In this document: positions 45,322 to 58,639 of the stretch, piece after piece | Numbering within the stretch: the stretch's first letter is position 1 | Layout: every line of letters starts with the position of its first letter | From: Rhytidiadelphus loreus | Lineage: Eukaryota; Streptophyta; Bryopsida; Hypnales; Hylocomiaceae | Assembly (NCBI GenBank): GCA_947034895.1 | Contig: OX344761.1 | Location: 68,695,839-68,759,838, forward strand | DNA length: 64,000 bases | Direction: 5' to 3' | Notes under the pieces: model-generated | Database searches by the model: none | Told to the model about the DNA's origin: nothing | The model's input: the letters and a program-made list of their open reading frames with translations, nothing else | Made by a program: the position numbers and the translations under genes

Positions 45322-48300
45322 TTATGGCGTCGAAAGGTGCGACGAGGTAATCAAATAGTTCATGGGTTCAGCTATGAAAAGCCTTTGTCTTTCGTTCTCC
45401 AGCTGGATCAGGTGAGTGCGCAGACTCCGCTCCTCGACCTGCTCAAACATGAACCCATCACAAGTCACAATCTGAGTAGGATTGATTAAAGAAACTAGAA
45501 AAAACTAGATTCATGACATTCTTCTGTTGTAGTAGTGGCATGCCTTTTGAGAATGGTCCCAACTGAGTTATTTAGAGCAAGTCGGAGCAAATCAAGTGAA
45601 ATTCAAGCTCTGACGTACTCTCATATGTGATGACAACGGTCCATTGACTTGAGAAGCTCTCACTTGCTTAACATAAGCTCAACATGCAAAACAAGGCGCA
45701 AGGGATTCCTTTCATGCCAATTCAGAGGGGTTCTCTAGAATGTTCTGGTGATTACAAACGCTGTCCTATTCACGGAAATTCTAATTCTGAATTCGAATCA
45801 AAAGTCAGTAGACTTATCAGCACAGCTGCAAGAGACCTGATCAATGTTGGGATTACAGATCAATCCCGATTTAAAGATTGTAGGATTGTCTTACCTCCAA
45901 AGAAGCGGCAACAGATAAGAGGTCCCCACACTCTTCCAACAAAGCTCTCTCTTGTGCTGCTGTCTCTGCCAGCTGTGATAATAGCGCTTCCATGCTCTGT
46001 GTCTGCACAGTGAAAACAACTTATTAAACTGTCGCCAACTATCCAAAATCATCAAATATATATATATATATATATAATGTATTAGTCCTGTACTTTCTAT
46101 AGGAGAAGGTAAATGCTGCAAAAAACGTCAATTGACACTGGGTTATATAACCATATGTCTGAGCAATAAATCTATCTACATATCAGATGAGAATGCTCAA
46201 ATGTCTGCAAATCATGCTTTTAAAGATAGTCGCACCTTAGGTAAAAGGAATTGTACGGATCCTTCAACCGCATTCAGCACATCTACTGCTGAGTTGAGAG
46301 CTTCCTTCACAGCTTGCACATCCGCCTGCCAATACACAGTAACATAGCAGGAGCATCAGATAAAGTGAGAACCTCACCAAACCTTGATCTACTACGCTAA
46401 ATACACCATATGCTGTGGACCAAAGTAATTATAGGAGGCCACAGTAATATTTATTTTTTCAAATTTAGTATGGTGCTTTTGACCTCCTTGGAGGCTGCAA
46501 AGCTGCTACCAACCTCCTTGGACATGATTCTTGTAGGTCACATTAAGATTTCAACCACTGCAATCGAACACTCACAATTAAACAGGGGAGGTTTCAACAT
46601 TCAGTTACACTTTCATTTTCATTTTCAACCAGAGCATACAAAATATATTTACTTACTCAAATGGAGTCAGCCTGATATCGTAAGAGTTAGAATGTATATT
46701 AAAACAAGTATTATAAGAGACGCATGTCCTTAAAAATTGAGGTGGTCTCGGAAATATTGTCATATGCTTACGGTAGCAGAAAGCTTGAACCGGATCCTCT
46801 GTCATCACTACGGACATATTCATTACGAAGAGTGCAAAGTGAATGCCACAAATTTCGGAAAGACACGGTAGAAGTTCCCTTACCCGAGCACCTCCTGTTA
46901 CTGGGACTCTCAAAATTGCAGATTCTAGAGCTTCCATGCACCCCGTCAAAGCATTTGAGTGCTCCTCCTCCAGCATTTCCCAATTGTCCAAATAGGTTGC
47001 CTGCAAGAGAAACGCACACCTCAGTAAAGGCTCGTGTCTCGGTAAGGTTAGATCAGATGAGAAATCGTTGAAGGCACCTGGTTGGTAACTTAAGTTCATT
47101 GCAAGTTTAAAAATGGACATTCCTTACATGGGTAGATAGTATGGACCGGAGTTTGTGAGCCTGCCGCGCTTGCTGGAGTTTGATCCGCTGCATAGCTACT
47201 GATGTGCGCAACTCAGACGTCTTGATCCATACGTTATACAGCTGCTTCTGTAATACCCAAGGCAGTCTTCAGCACGCATACAGTAATTTTGTCATGTCTA
47301 ATCAGGTCATAAATCCAAAGCATAAGCGAGAATACATAAATCTATCTGAGTTACAAGTGCCCACTGGTTTCAGGTCCCAGAGTTTCACAAAATGCCTTTT
47401 CAATTGAGAGAACCTCTCCACCCATCAAGTGATATAGCTTTCAATCTCCGTGCGATTGAAATCCATATTGCTAATCCCATCAAAAATGAAAACTGATCCC
47501 CATTACATTGCCGTGAACCTGAACTGACCTTAAATCATAGTTCTCTAAATCTTTTAAGGACCCAGAGGACCAAATAGGGCCAAATCTTTATTTGGCACTT
47601 CTTTATCGGTTCGAACCATAAAACCTTGGTCCTTCAGGAGTTAAATCATCGTAATCATTAGTTGAAGTTATCTTGCTTCACATAAAAATTTGAGTCCAAC
47701 GCAAAAGAATGATGATCATGGAAGCAACCGAAGCACCTTGCACGTAACTCTTTCAAAGGTGAATGGAAATTACCTCAGCGGCTGCTTTTTGAGCACTCAT
47801 AACAGCTTCAGCTCGTGCATTCACGAAGCGCCATTGCAACCAACGGTTGTGCAAAATTCTCAGCAGCTGAGCTTCCTCCTGTTGCGTCAACGCCCTTTTC
47901 CCTCTCGATCTCCCGTCAATCCCAAAACTCACTGAGTTGTTTCCTAAATTCCTCGCGGTACCTGCAAGAGCGGCAGTAGCTCCATGCACCGGCCGTGACC
48001 TCTGAGGACTGGGCAACCCCCTCAGTGGCGACGTTCCCTTCGAATGCGAAGGTGAAGAAGGCGTCGACTGAGCTGAATTTCCTGAAGCTCGACCAGGAGA
48101 AAGTGCCCACGCAGACGTCGTACTCCCGTTCATGCTCTGATTCATACTCTGATTCATAAGCATACTCGCAGCAGACTGATGAGGCAAGACTTTGGTCCGC
48201 CTCGCTGTCTTCACAGGAGCAATAGCAAGTGCTGGAAGCTCGCTTGCGTCTGATGACCGGTTCCGATCCCCTTCCGAGAATCGTCGCAACCTGTTGTTCA

Positions 48301-49408
48301 TGTCCTGCCATACACGGGCAGGGACAGTAGTTCCCCGCACAATACGATTGCCCGGTCCAGACCCAGCTGAAGACACACTCTCAGTATCCGACATCGTTTC
48401 CAGAGGAGTCGAAAGAGAATCCACGGTTGCAACTGAATCCTGTGAAAGGCGACGAGCATGATGAGTGGCATCACCATCGCCATTACTAACAGGCTCTACC
48501 GTCGTTCTACCTCTAGTGGGAGTGGGATTGCGCCGTGGTGGTGCCTCGTTACCAATCCGACTGTAAGTCCGAGAGATCGTGGGCTTCGTTCGAGAGGCCG
48601 GAGTTCCAGGACGTGCTAACGTTGTTGACGTTCGTCGTTCCCTATCCACACTGAGATCCACGCTCCTGGTCATCGAGCCAGTAAACACCTTCCCTGTGCT
48701 CATGCCCGGCCACCTCTGTTGCTCCGGCTTCGAATTCTCCGGGGGCCTCGCATTCTCCACCTGATCAATGCTCTGACGCCGCATTGGCGAGCCTTTCCTC
48801 CCTGTATCGACAGAAGCTCGATGCACGCCATTTCCTGCAGGCTTTAGGGTTTGGTTTCCATTGGTCTCTTTCTCCGACGGACAGTTACTCGCGTTTTCAC
48901 GTTTGGAGTTGTCCGCGGTCGGCTTCATGGAGGGCCACAATTCAGAAGTTCGCGACTGCGGGCGAGCTTTAGGCAAGGCATCCGAGGTCGATCTCGTGGT
49001 CTCCGATGGTGTGACAGCACCAGGCCAGGGCCTTCTCCGCTCCGCCGAGTAAGCGCGCTTGGAAACCTCAGGTGTATTGCTACTACGGCCCAGGTTAGGG
49101 GAAGGGTGGCGGACGTGATTCTCAGTGGTCCGATTTCGAACCGGCGATGGTTGCCGCGATGGCGATGATTGTCTAAGAGGGGAGGGATTGCGGCGACTGC
49201 CGGCCACAGGAGTAGCCGGAGTCGGAGTCGGAGTCGGAGTCGTCGTGGAACTTTTATACCTAGAGGTGATCTCCATCGTTCGCGTCTTGCGCACCACTTT
49301 AACCTTCTCTGCCGGAGGCAACCCTCCATAATTCTGTACATTGTCCTTTTTCTTCTCCAAGGGCGTCTCGGAAGGAGGAGGAGACGAAGACGCCATCGAG
49401 ACGACCAT
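45322..49408 (-). CDS. QWRF-motif microtubule-associated protein (augmin subunit 8-like)
   Basis: Six minus-strand exons join in phase 0: 49408-47774, 47247-47128, 47000-46884, 46325-46236, 46002-45895 and 45438-45322. They encode 728 residues. Residues 1-500 are basic, Ser/Pro/Arg-rich and disordered, with repeated TPTPTP, RRNPSPLRQSSPSRQPSPVR and RVWQDMNNRLRRFSEGD segments, as in AUG8/SNOWY COTYLEDON 3-type proteins. The signature LQWRF is at 524-528, followed by helical coiled-coil segments (LYNVWIKTSELRTSVAMQRIKLQQ, YLDNWEMLEEEHSNALTG, LRVPVTGGAR, ERALLEECGDLLS). These match the family domain from start to end. Such proteins bind microtubules and recruit augmin in spindle, phragmoplast and cortical arrays. 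Intron positions follow domain sub-blocks and every junction has GT and AG. The gene looks intact. Confidence 0.92.
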
Positions 49409-51456
49409 GGTCTGAAATCAGCTCACATACCACATCCTCCCTTCTCTTTCTCCTCCTTCTTCTTCTTCACATCATCGTCTCATATCACACACCTGTCCCA
49501 GCATTGCAAGAACGCGCCTACACTAAACCAATGCCAGTCATTCCCAATCGAGAACGCCCTCTTACCTCCCACCCGTTCTTGACGGAACTCCAAAACTCCT
49601 CCTCCACATTCCACATTGCTTCTCCTTCGTCCTCCTCTCCATCCACTCGACCTCCAAATCAATCACCTCGCCATCGCTCTCCCCTCACCCTAACTCGCTC
49701 CCGCATCATTTTTCAACCCTAAAAACTCAAAAAAAAACCAAAAAAACTCAGCAACACACTTCTAGGCGCAGTAACCTTTCCATCTCCAGCTCTCTCCATA
49801 TTGGAAGCGCGGGATCGGGGCAATGCCGCTGCTGCATCCATCAACCTCGGGCACCGCTGCAGCAACAACGTGTGCGCCCAGACGGGGGGGAAACCGAACG
49901 GGATGCGGTAATGGCGAGCTGAAACCTACAAAAGGATTAGATTTTCTAAATTTATTATGAAGATCTTTCTATCAATGACGTAGATTTTGGATGGGTGCCC
50001 AATCTACACCACGACGAAGATCTACGACTGCCGTCGTGAGTTTGGGTTTTTGAATGGGAGGCTCCAACGGATCTGCTTTTCCTTACATTGAGTGATCATA
50101 TGTACACATAGCGTAGATCTTGAACGGACAAGGAATGTCTCCTGCTTAAAGACTCTGCAGGGAATTTTGTTCCTGTGAAAGGACCACACTGAAGGGAATT
50201 TTACTTTGCCAAGGTTTCAATGGGCAATGAGTTGGCCATTTATTTGGGAAAAAAACAGGAAAAGAAAAAGGAAGTTGAAGGTACCGTATAATTATGCACT
50301 CATGATGTTCAGAATAAATTCATTTTTATGCAGTGATTCTGGGTGCACAATTTGCACATTCTTTAGAGTCTATGGCATGGAGAATAACTGAATCCCCAGG
50401 ACGTTAAAGTGGTCATTCAAAGTCTGCATTTTTACCCCAGGGAATAATGGGATTTTTTTATTTGCCACACATGATAATTTCAACCCATTATTAAGTATTT
50501 CAAGGAAGTTGTTACCCGTTCATTGAATCTTCAAGAACAAAAATGATCATTTTTGTGGAACCAAAAGATCATTTTGGGTCAAAAAAATAAGGACAACTGG
50601 AAGATTATTTTGGAACCAAAGGAGTATCTTTTATTGAAATGAATAGGTATTGTGAAAGTAGAGCCTTGGCATGAGAAATACCATACCAACCACAAGAATA
50701 GTGAGGGATGTTATTTCTCCTAATTTTTCACATTACCGAGCATAAATCCAATGTTGAATGGTTGGATCTTGGTCAATTATGGCTAAATCAACCCCATGTT
50801 ATGGAAAATGAACATCCAATTTGACTCTCACTAGTCTTGAAATGGGCTCCATTGAGGTTGTGATACATATCATCTTAAGATTGGATGTAATTTTGTGGAA
50901 TGTAGAATTTGAATTTTGATAAAAATGTGATGGAGCTTAACCAAATGCATTTACCAATAAAGTAACTATACCTAAAATTGTACAAATAAACAATTCAACA
51001 TGGTTCCCATTATTATATTTTTTTAAAGATTGTGGGGTCTTGTTGGTAGTCAAAAGGGGATTCCAGATTCTCTCAAAAAGCATTTTCTAAACATTGTATA
51101 AATAAACCGTATGAATTTTCAAAATATGGAAAGTAGTTGTTTCTTAAACCAACCACATGCTCTCATGAATAATAGGACTCGTACAGTTTAGGCAAGAATT
51201 TGTAGCAATCAATTTTAGAAAGCAGTTAAAATTAGGTGTACTTAATTACCTTCTACATGTTTCCTTGACAAAAGGTGATTGCTTATAAGGCAGTCTGCTC
51301 TTAAAGCAACCATTTAAGCCTACCTAACTCATCATTGACAATAATAGACTTTTCAAGCAACATGTCACCCATTCCTAGATAAGGGTCGCATTTAGAACAG
51401 ACTACCTTATTGCAACTCAAAAGAAAAATGAGGTGAAAGTATTGAACAAACTCAAA
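49409..51456. other. QWRF gene 5' region, then AT-rich spacer
   Basis: 49409-49800 is CT-rich and is the probable 5' UTR and promoter of the minus-strand QWRF gene. The frames read there on the plus strand are shadows of this pyrimidine-rich leader. Beyond 49930 the sequence is AT-rich and no gene was recognised. Confidence 0.4.
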
Positions 51457-51496
51457 ATCCTCTAATGAGGCTGTTACTTTTAACTCATTAGAGGAT
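51457..51496. repeat. perfect 13-bp stem-loop
   Basis: ATCCTCTAATGAG (51457-51469) is perfectly inverted at 51484-51496 with a 14-base loop. It is isolated in AT-rich spacer and has no following T-run on the plus strand that would make it terminator-like. Confidence 0.6.
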
Positions 51497-52385
51497 GGGC
51501 TACCGGTATCTATACTAGAACTCTCAAGTCATAAAATAAAAAAAGTAGTCATAATTTTTTAATTTAAATTCCCGTGCTATTTATTAATTAATTCATTTTT
51601 TTTTAAAGGAATTGTTACTGGTAACTGACTGATGACTTGGCTGTTGCCTACTTTTTGTTTGTCTGCAGTCACTAGTATCTGAATCTACTGGAGCTGGAGT
51701 AATTTAAGTCTGCGAGTACACTCCAAGCTTACACAGTCGCTGAAGGCTGAACATATGGCATTCCAGTCAATTACACTCTGTTCATGATGATTAATCTGAT
51801 GCTCCAAAGACACCATATGAGAACAACACCCTTAACCCGGGAATGCCGGGGCTTGTCACCGTGGAAATCATCCTTTTTTATTTGCACCACGGGGACAGAT
51901 TGCATCATTTCAAAATAGATGTCCTACTTTTCACCAAATAAAAGTAATCTTTTTTCGTCAAAGATTTTCCATTTCCATTGAAAATATGGATGGAGTTTCT
52001 AAATTTAGATGAAAAAGTGCATGAATGTATATGATTGAAAAGTGTTTTGGGGTCCAAAAGATGGACAAATGTAGAAAAACACAATGCTTCACCAAATTTT
52101 AAGTGTTTGCCATGCTGGCACTTTCTCAGAAAGTAAAAAAAAGAAAAAGGGTGGTGTGAATCATTTGCTTACAAAAAAATCCAATGGCACTCATTAGAGG
52201 TCAAACTATGGTGCAAGAATCTCCCCTTTTCACACAAAACTTCAAAAATGGATTTGTCTTGATGAAATGGAAGGATTCTTTGTCGTCTATCAAACACCTA
52301 CTGTTTTGTAGCGATGTTACAAGGTTCCCTTACACTGAATAGTGAAATTAGGTTGCCTTACCCCATGAAAGTCAACAAATATGCC

Positions 52386-52388
<3 letters not shown>

Positions 52389-52440
<52 letters not shown>
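52389..52440. repeat. (AT)26 microsatellite
   Basis: The run of alternating A and T is uninterrupted for 52 bases. Confidence 0.98.
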
Positions 52441-52442
<2 letters not shown>

Positions 52443-52599
52443 ATTTGCAAACATGGAGGTTCATGAGTCCCAATTACAACAATACAATACCTAAGGTAGA
52501 ATTGCCTAATACCACCATCCACTCAATTCCGTCACCTACAGGATCCTCCCAATTGCATCAGTGGCCCATATATTACTACAATCTTTACAACCCTTTATC

Positions 52600-53240
52600 A
52601 CCATGGCAATGCACTTGGAGAGCAAACACATCAACCCATGCTTTAACAAGGGTCTGCTCATGCTTCAACACGGGTCTATCCACAGTTTAACGTTTCAACT
52701 TTGAAAAATAACAAAAAAATCACTTTCTGTTGGAACATCTTTCATTCTTTTTGCAATTGACTTAGTTCTCTCAAACTTTTCAATCTCTGAAAAATATGGG
52801 AGTTGAAAAATAACTTCTCCAAGGTACCTACACTAAATAGTGAAATTAGGTTGCCTTAACAATTAGGTTGCCTTACTTCAAGAAAATCACTTTACAAGCC
52901 AACCAATCAACAAATATGTCTACCGTTTTTTTTCTGTTTGTACACATAGAGGTTCATAAGTCCCACATGCATAAATTTTTAATTCAAAAATGTAGTAAAT
53001 TCTTGTAAAGAAACAATACATATTTATATAGTGTAGAATGTCGAGAAATTAGTGTGGGGCAACCTAATTTCACTATTTAGTGTAGATAGCAAATTTGTGT
53101 GCCATAATGAACAAATTCTACCTTAATTCAAAGGTAGTGCATCACTCTTATATTGTAACATCAAGTAAATATTCATATAGTGTCAAATGTTGAGAAATTA
53201 GTGTGGGGCAACCTAATTTGGGTAACCCAAATTTGGGTTG
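52600..53240. repeat. dispersed repeat block; pre-insertion paralogue of 17.3-17.95 kb
   Basis: 52600-52830 aligns with the sequence on both sides of the LINE at 17.5 kb but has no insert. Within and around it the phrase AGTGAAATTAGGTTGCC (52335, 52835) recurs, with its inverted form GCAACCTAATTTCACTATTTAG near 53070 and a further GCAACCTAATTTGGG near 53210. The block appears to be nested inverted-repeat elements. Confidence 0.6.
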
Positions 53241-53480
53241 CCCCTGAGCGCCCAACTCATATTTATCAAAATCCAGACCTTTCACAACTAATGTCAATTA
53301 CACTGTTACTCAAAAAAAGATCCAAAAAAACTAACCGTATCGATTGAAAGTAGGAATAACCCTTCATCGATAGGGAAAAGGACAAATGATTTGTTCGTAC
53401 CCTTCAAAAGCTTATGATGGTCAAACCCAACAAACTTTCATTTTGGAGAGACAGTATTCCGTCGCTGGGGCGCTCAGGGG
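53241..53480. mobile_element. 240-bp TTAA-associated MITE
   Basis: The left end CCCCTGAGCGCCC is perfectly inverted at the right end GGGCGCTCAGGGG, which is followed by TTAA (53481-53484). The left flank is GTTG, a possibly mutated TTAA. The interior is non-coding. The termini resemble those at 852-1367 and 54271-55173, suggesting a related superfamily. Confidence 0.55.
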
Positions 53481-54270
53481 TTAAGGTACTACTGTATAGT
53501 TAATAAGTTGTTCACTGGAAGCCATGGCTTCCCACTGGGCGCCTCGGAATGCACAAGGAGTCTGTACTTGCACGAGCATGATTGCACAAGTTTTTGAAGC
53601 AAGTCCTACCTTCACCTTAATTTGAACTTGACTCACTTGATCTATTGCAGAAGTTGCCTCAAAATCAGTGCCATAATAGGCAGATTGGCTACGGAAGGTA
53701 AGGATTGAATCATTTGAAATAAAAACTCTCCTTTCTCGCACTTCAATGAAAAAGATGACCTCGACCTTTCACCATCACATTTTCTTTTTCTTTCTTTCTC
53801 TTTCAAGGTGGCTGGTTTCTATTAAGAAGAAGAAAAAGAATTACAAGCTAACAACGATCCCAAGTCTGGATGATCGGGGTGGATTGACCCCTTCGCTTGG
53901 CCTTACCAGGGGTGCATGTAAAAAAAAAGCCCCCTATTTTGGGCCATTCTAGGGTATACTCTTGACCTCTCTAAACTAATTTGGGGTCTCTGATTGCAAA
54001 AATGAATTAAAATTTTGCAAAAAAATTCATGTGTGGAAAATAAATAATTCCAGGGTTTACCCGCAGGGCTGAGCGAGGGGTTAGTTCACCCTGGCCGTCT
54101 GGATGGGGGGTAGCATTGGTGGTGAGGGCTGGATTAAACTGACCCACTCACTCGTTCCTAAGTTTTTTTTTTATTTGCCATGCTAAAATTTGCAACTTTT
54201 GAATTCATATTTGCAATCATAGGCCGTGTAATTTATTTGGTAGGGGAGGTTTAGAAGATAAACTAATTAA

Positions 54271-55173
54271 CCCCTAAAGTCCCATTGTCCCCTCCGGGGA
54301 CAATTTGGAATTCAGGCAGCTTCCTATGGGCTGAAATTTTACCCTAATTTTTTGAAACTTTTTTTGAAGATAGAAAATCTAATAAGCTTTGTGGGAATAT
54401 CATTTTTATTTCAATTAGTGCCCGGAAGAAAAAGTTATACCACAAAAAGCCTAGAACTTGAACTCGGCGTGCAATACAAAAAATATTGCAAAAATTCAAA
54501 TAAATTTAAAACTTATTTTTTTCTCAAAGATTATGTTTTTGTCTACATCTGAAGCTTTGATTCATTCCATTTTGATTAGTGATGTGAAAGTTATGAACAA
54601 TCTTGTTTTTCGGGCAATCTAAGCATCTTTTGAAAAAATAACTTATAGGATTCATTTCAGAATGCAGTTTTCAAAAAAAAATTCATGATAAGGTTAAATT
54701 TTCTTGCTAGAACAATCTCATCGTTGGAATTATTGTATTTTAATCCCATCTAAGAGCTATTAACGATTTAGTTTTTCTTTCAATCTTGGACCTACTTCTA
54801 CTTGACAATTTTTTGAAGTAGGATAATCAAGTTGTGATCACTTTTGAAATTTTTTTCCTAGACTCCCAACTCAATTTTTCAACACAATAAATTTTTAATT
54901 CAAATTCCGTAGTGCACATTTAGCAATCAAAGTCATCTAAAATTGCAGTCTAGTGTTCAAAAAAACTTGTTTTTTCAACTTTGAATGCTCATATCTCTCA
55001 ATCTGTACGGTCAAACTTCATGAAATTTTTACCACATAATCTCAAACAAGTAAAGTTCAAGATCCTACGGTTCAGTTCCAAAAAAAGTATTTTTTTGTAT
55101 TTTTGGACAAACGCAGTAGAAATGGCAGTTTTGAGTGGTTTTTGACAGAAAAATGGCCTTGGGACTTTAGGGG
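54271..55173. mobile_element. 903-bp TTAA-flanked inverted-repeat element (piggyBac-like)
   Basis: Perfect TTAA copies flank both ends (54267-54270 and 55174-55177). Termini are CCCCTAAAGTCCCA and the inverted TGGGACTTTAGGGG. The interior is AT-rich and contains no transposase. A TTAA duplication with C-rich termini is the piggyBac hallmark; non-autonomous status follows from the lack of coding capacity. A truncated relative of its right half is at 18186-18387. Confidence 0.7.
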
Positions 55174-55410
55174 TTAAGTACAAAATAGGGGGTCTTTTAT
55201 TTTACAAAGGTTTAGAAGATAAATTGACCAAGTATAAAATAAAAAGTCTTTTACTTTACATGCATCCCTAGAATGACTTTGGGGGGATGAGTGAAGGGGG
55301 TAGATGTGGTGAGGGGGGAGAAAGTTTCTACTTGGGGACTTTCACCATTATACATTTATACTTTGAATTTTTTCATTTTTTCAAATTAAAAGAAAATATT
55401 GAAAACTGAA

Positions 55411-55569
55411 TATAATAGAGCCTTTCTAAAGTTAAAACCTCTCCAAGGTAATATCGATTGCTTGATCCCAGTCTAGGCGGCAAACAAGCGTCATAAATGC
55501 AAATGACCCTCCCTAATGTAATATAGTTAGCCAATCCCAACTTTATTACTTTAGAGAGGTTCTATTATA
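55411..55569. mobile_element. 159-bp Emigrant/pogo-like MITE
   Basis: The termini are TATAATAGAGCCTTTCTAAA and the inverted TTTAGAGAGGTTCTATTATA, about 21 bp with two mismatches. Read from the right end, the sequence AACCTCTCTAAAGTAATAAA followed by GTTGGGA closely resembles the ends of Emigrant/Lemi MITEs (AACCTCTATAAATTAATAA-type), which are moved by pogo-like transposases. The outermost TA could be the target duplication. Confidence 0.6.
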
Positions 55570-58500
55570 TCGTATTGGGTGCCAATTGAAGTGGCATTTT
55601 AATGTGTGCCTTTAAAGAGCCAAAACTAGAATCCTTTTTTAATATTGAGGTTTAAGTTTTCTAACTTGAATATAATTATAATAATGATGATGATTCCTTA
55701 GGTTGGCTAAAAAATTTAGTTCATGCACAATTAAATACGAAACTATAGGCTTTGAACTTCACTACACTACTCAATTTGAAAAAATTCCACAAGGTAGAGT
55801 TTAACTTGAAATTTAATGAAACTAAAACTTGGTCACTTGAAACATTTAATTTAGAATAATTCAAATTTGGAACTTCATGCAAACTAAAGATATGTTAGAA
55901 ATCTTACTTTACATCAAATGGTACAAAAATACTTTAATACACCACAATATATGATAAAATATGATAATATGCTATTGTGTATTAATAGCATATGCAAATG
56001 TAATTAAGTTTAGTATTTTGAAGGTCATAAAATTGATATTTAGGTATTAGGTTGTACATTTCAATCTTGTAATAATTGCACAATTAAATGCTAGAGGCAT
56101 GTATAAGTGCACAACTTGCGTCGTATATGGATTTTGTGTTTGAACATAGAAATTCAACATAAATTAAAGAAAAAATTGTATATATACTTGCAATATGTTG
56201 TTGAAAATGTTAGAACATTAGAGTTGCTTGATAGGAAAAAAAATTGTTTTGGTCAATGTAAGGCTTCAAACATGAAGAGGTCACTAAAAGATACAAAAAA
56301 AACTTCTAACTATATGCCTTGCAGCAATACCAAATTGCATACCATAACACCGCCAAATGTAATTTTGTTCTTTTAAAAAAACATTGTTTTAAGCTTCAAG
56401 ATATATTCTATGTCTTCAATTTCAAAATAAATTGTCATTGAATTATTGTTTTTTGCCATATTTTACAAGGACCCCTTGCAATTCCAATAGTTTCTAGGGA
56501 TTTGGGGTATCTTAATTCATTTGTGGACTACCATTTAAAAAAAAAATTAATTCCTAGATTTGAACATTCGAAAGATTCTAAACTTTCAAATTCTCAAATG
56601 ATATTTTTTGAAGTATTGATTTTGTGATTCATCACTTTGAAAAAGTTGTAGTTTAATATTTGTCAATTTGAACATTAAAAAATGAATGATGTGTAAATCT
56701 TTGCTTCTCATTTTGTTCACTCAAAGTACATTTGACTACTTCTCACTCTAAAAGCCACATTCACACATAAAATAAATAAAACTTTCGCAAGAAGAGATGA
56801 AGATTTTAGTTTGAATTTAAAATTATTGTAATGCATTTTACAAGTTGTCTATTTCTTGCCACCCACTAGAATGGTTGTTCACCAAAAACAATCTGCAACA
56901 TATCTTCATCAAGGACATATCATTGTTTTGCACAAACATCTATATAGTTTTCCAATACTTTGGCACTACACAAACTAGCTAGTAAGGTAGGCATCAACAA
57001 ATTTGGTGATGGCAATTAGTTTGACAACTTTGTCTGCCAACTTTTATAGAGAATCTCCTTTCTTATAGTGTTCTATTGTACTGCATTGCATCAATCTCTT
57101 CAACTTTGGATTCATTTTCATGGAAAGATCATGGATGGCTTACAATAAAATTGGATCCAACTTTTGAGCTACATAGAGCTCCAAATAGAGCAAGAAATAG
57201 CTTTGATTGCATTTATTAGCAAAAGATCCAAGTTGTACAATAATGTGTGCCTTGAGCCTCCAAGAAATCATTGTAATATTTGTATCCCAACAATTCAAAA
57301 TTTTGAGCTTTGTAATAAAGCAACCAAGACTTCTTTAGATTAGTCTACAAAGTTGTGAAATCATATAATGAATGAGATTGTTCTACTTGACAAAATCTAG
57401 GACCACTAGTATATATAGGTTGAAGTTTGGAAGTCACAAATATTTATTGTGGGCTTGGAGCTAGTAGTTTTAGAAATTATAATGTGGCATTTTTTAATCT
57501 TGTAGAAAATATTAATAAAACTAATTTTAATCTACCAAAAAAGATACAAAGTCGAAGCCATTAGTCTCAGTAAAACCGTGAGTACTAATAAAGTTGCAAG
57601 TCCTACTAAAGGTCATGAAATATTCCAAACTTTTTAAAATGAACTTTAAGAAATTCTAAATAGAGTTAACCAATGAAAATTCAACCAAAACTGAAATGAT
57701 TTTGTATGGGGCCTAACGCATTTGACCCCAACAAATGATAAACTTCTTTTTAATCTAATTTTTTTACAACAATTGGAATTATTATATTCCTTAAGGCTAA
57801 AATATCACCTTCATGTTGACATGAATGTGGAAGTAGGGTGGTTTTATAATTGATGGAATTTGATATAGAGGTGGTGTTGATCTATCCTAGAATCTAATAA
57901 TTTAGGTGATAGGACTATGTTCTTCTAAGATTTAACCCTTAAAGGTTGTGGGGAACTATGTATATAGTATTGTATTTGCCTTTTAGAATACAAATCATGT
58001 ACTAATATATTGCAAGACATGCACCCATTTCATAGATAATTCAATCCTTCACATTCTTTGTTTGTATTTCATTTTAACATTTACCCCCCAAATGATGGAG
58101 TCTATAACTGTGTAGTAAAACTTGAAAGTCCTTCACTTTGTATCCTTTATTTCTTTGCTATTTATGAATGATTTGTTTTGGTTATATTATTCATAAATGA
58201 AATTACATGTCTATTATATGTCATAAAATTTTCAATTTTTTTTGTGAAAATTTCTAAATACCATGAATTTTCAAAAAAATAAATTCATATCAAATACAAA
58301 TCATGCTCAAAAAATCTAAAATTTCTAGAATAGAAGTGCATTATGGTGTTGAACATTGTAGTACCGCACTCAAATAGTAGGTTGAACTTAATTAATTAAT
58401 TTTCTAATTGCCAAAATTTCTACTAATTTTGGGACCAAATTGATGAATCTACGCATAAATGTAAAGATAGTTTGCTGGAAATCTAAAGAATCCAACGAGT

Positions 58501-58639
58501 CATATACCAATTTTTCATTTGACCATCTACAATTGAAAAAAATATGTCATGAGAATTAAAGGGTTTTATTTAATTACATTTCATAAGAATTAAGGGTGGA
58601 GAGGTTATTTTTATAATGAAATTCTTTTTTCAATTGTCC
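55570..58639. other. AT-rich gene-poor spacer
   Basis: No gene was recognised. The longest frame (56107-56376) is AT-driven. The stretch 57000-57350 has slightly more complex sequence on the minus strand that could be a decayed transposon, but no motif supports a family. Confidence 0.4.

Noticed and set aside
47532..47645. Another TTAA-bordered element around GGACC / GGTCC strings in a QWRF intron
   Set aside because: The putative termini match for only a few bases and the borders are not convincing.
48192..49582. Plus-strand frames of 60-140 codons opposite the QWRF gene
   Set aside because: They are antisense shadows of the Ser/Pro/Arg-rich QWRF exon 1 and its pyrimidine-rich leader.
51457..51496. 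Stem-loop as a transcription terminator
   Set aside because: Plant Pol II genes do not use such terminators and no transcribed gene ends here; kept only as a structural repeat.
52389..52440. (AT)26 run as a replication origin or matrix attachment site
   Set aside because: A simple dinucleotide microsatellite is sufficient explanation and no supporting elements are visible.
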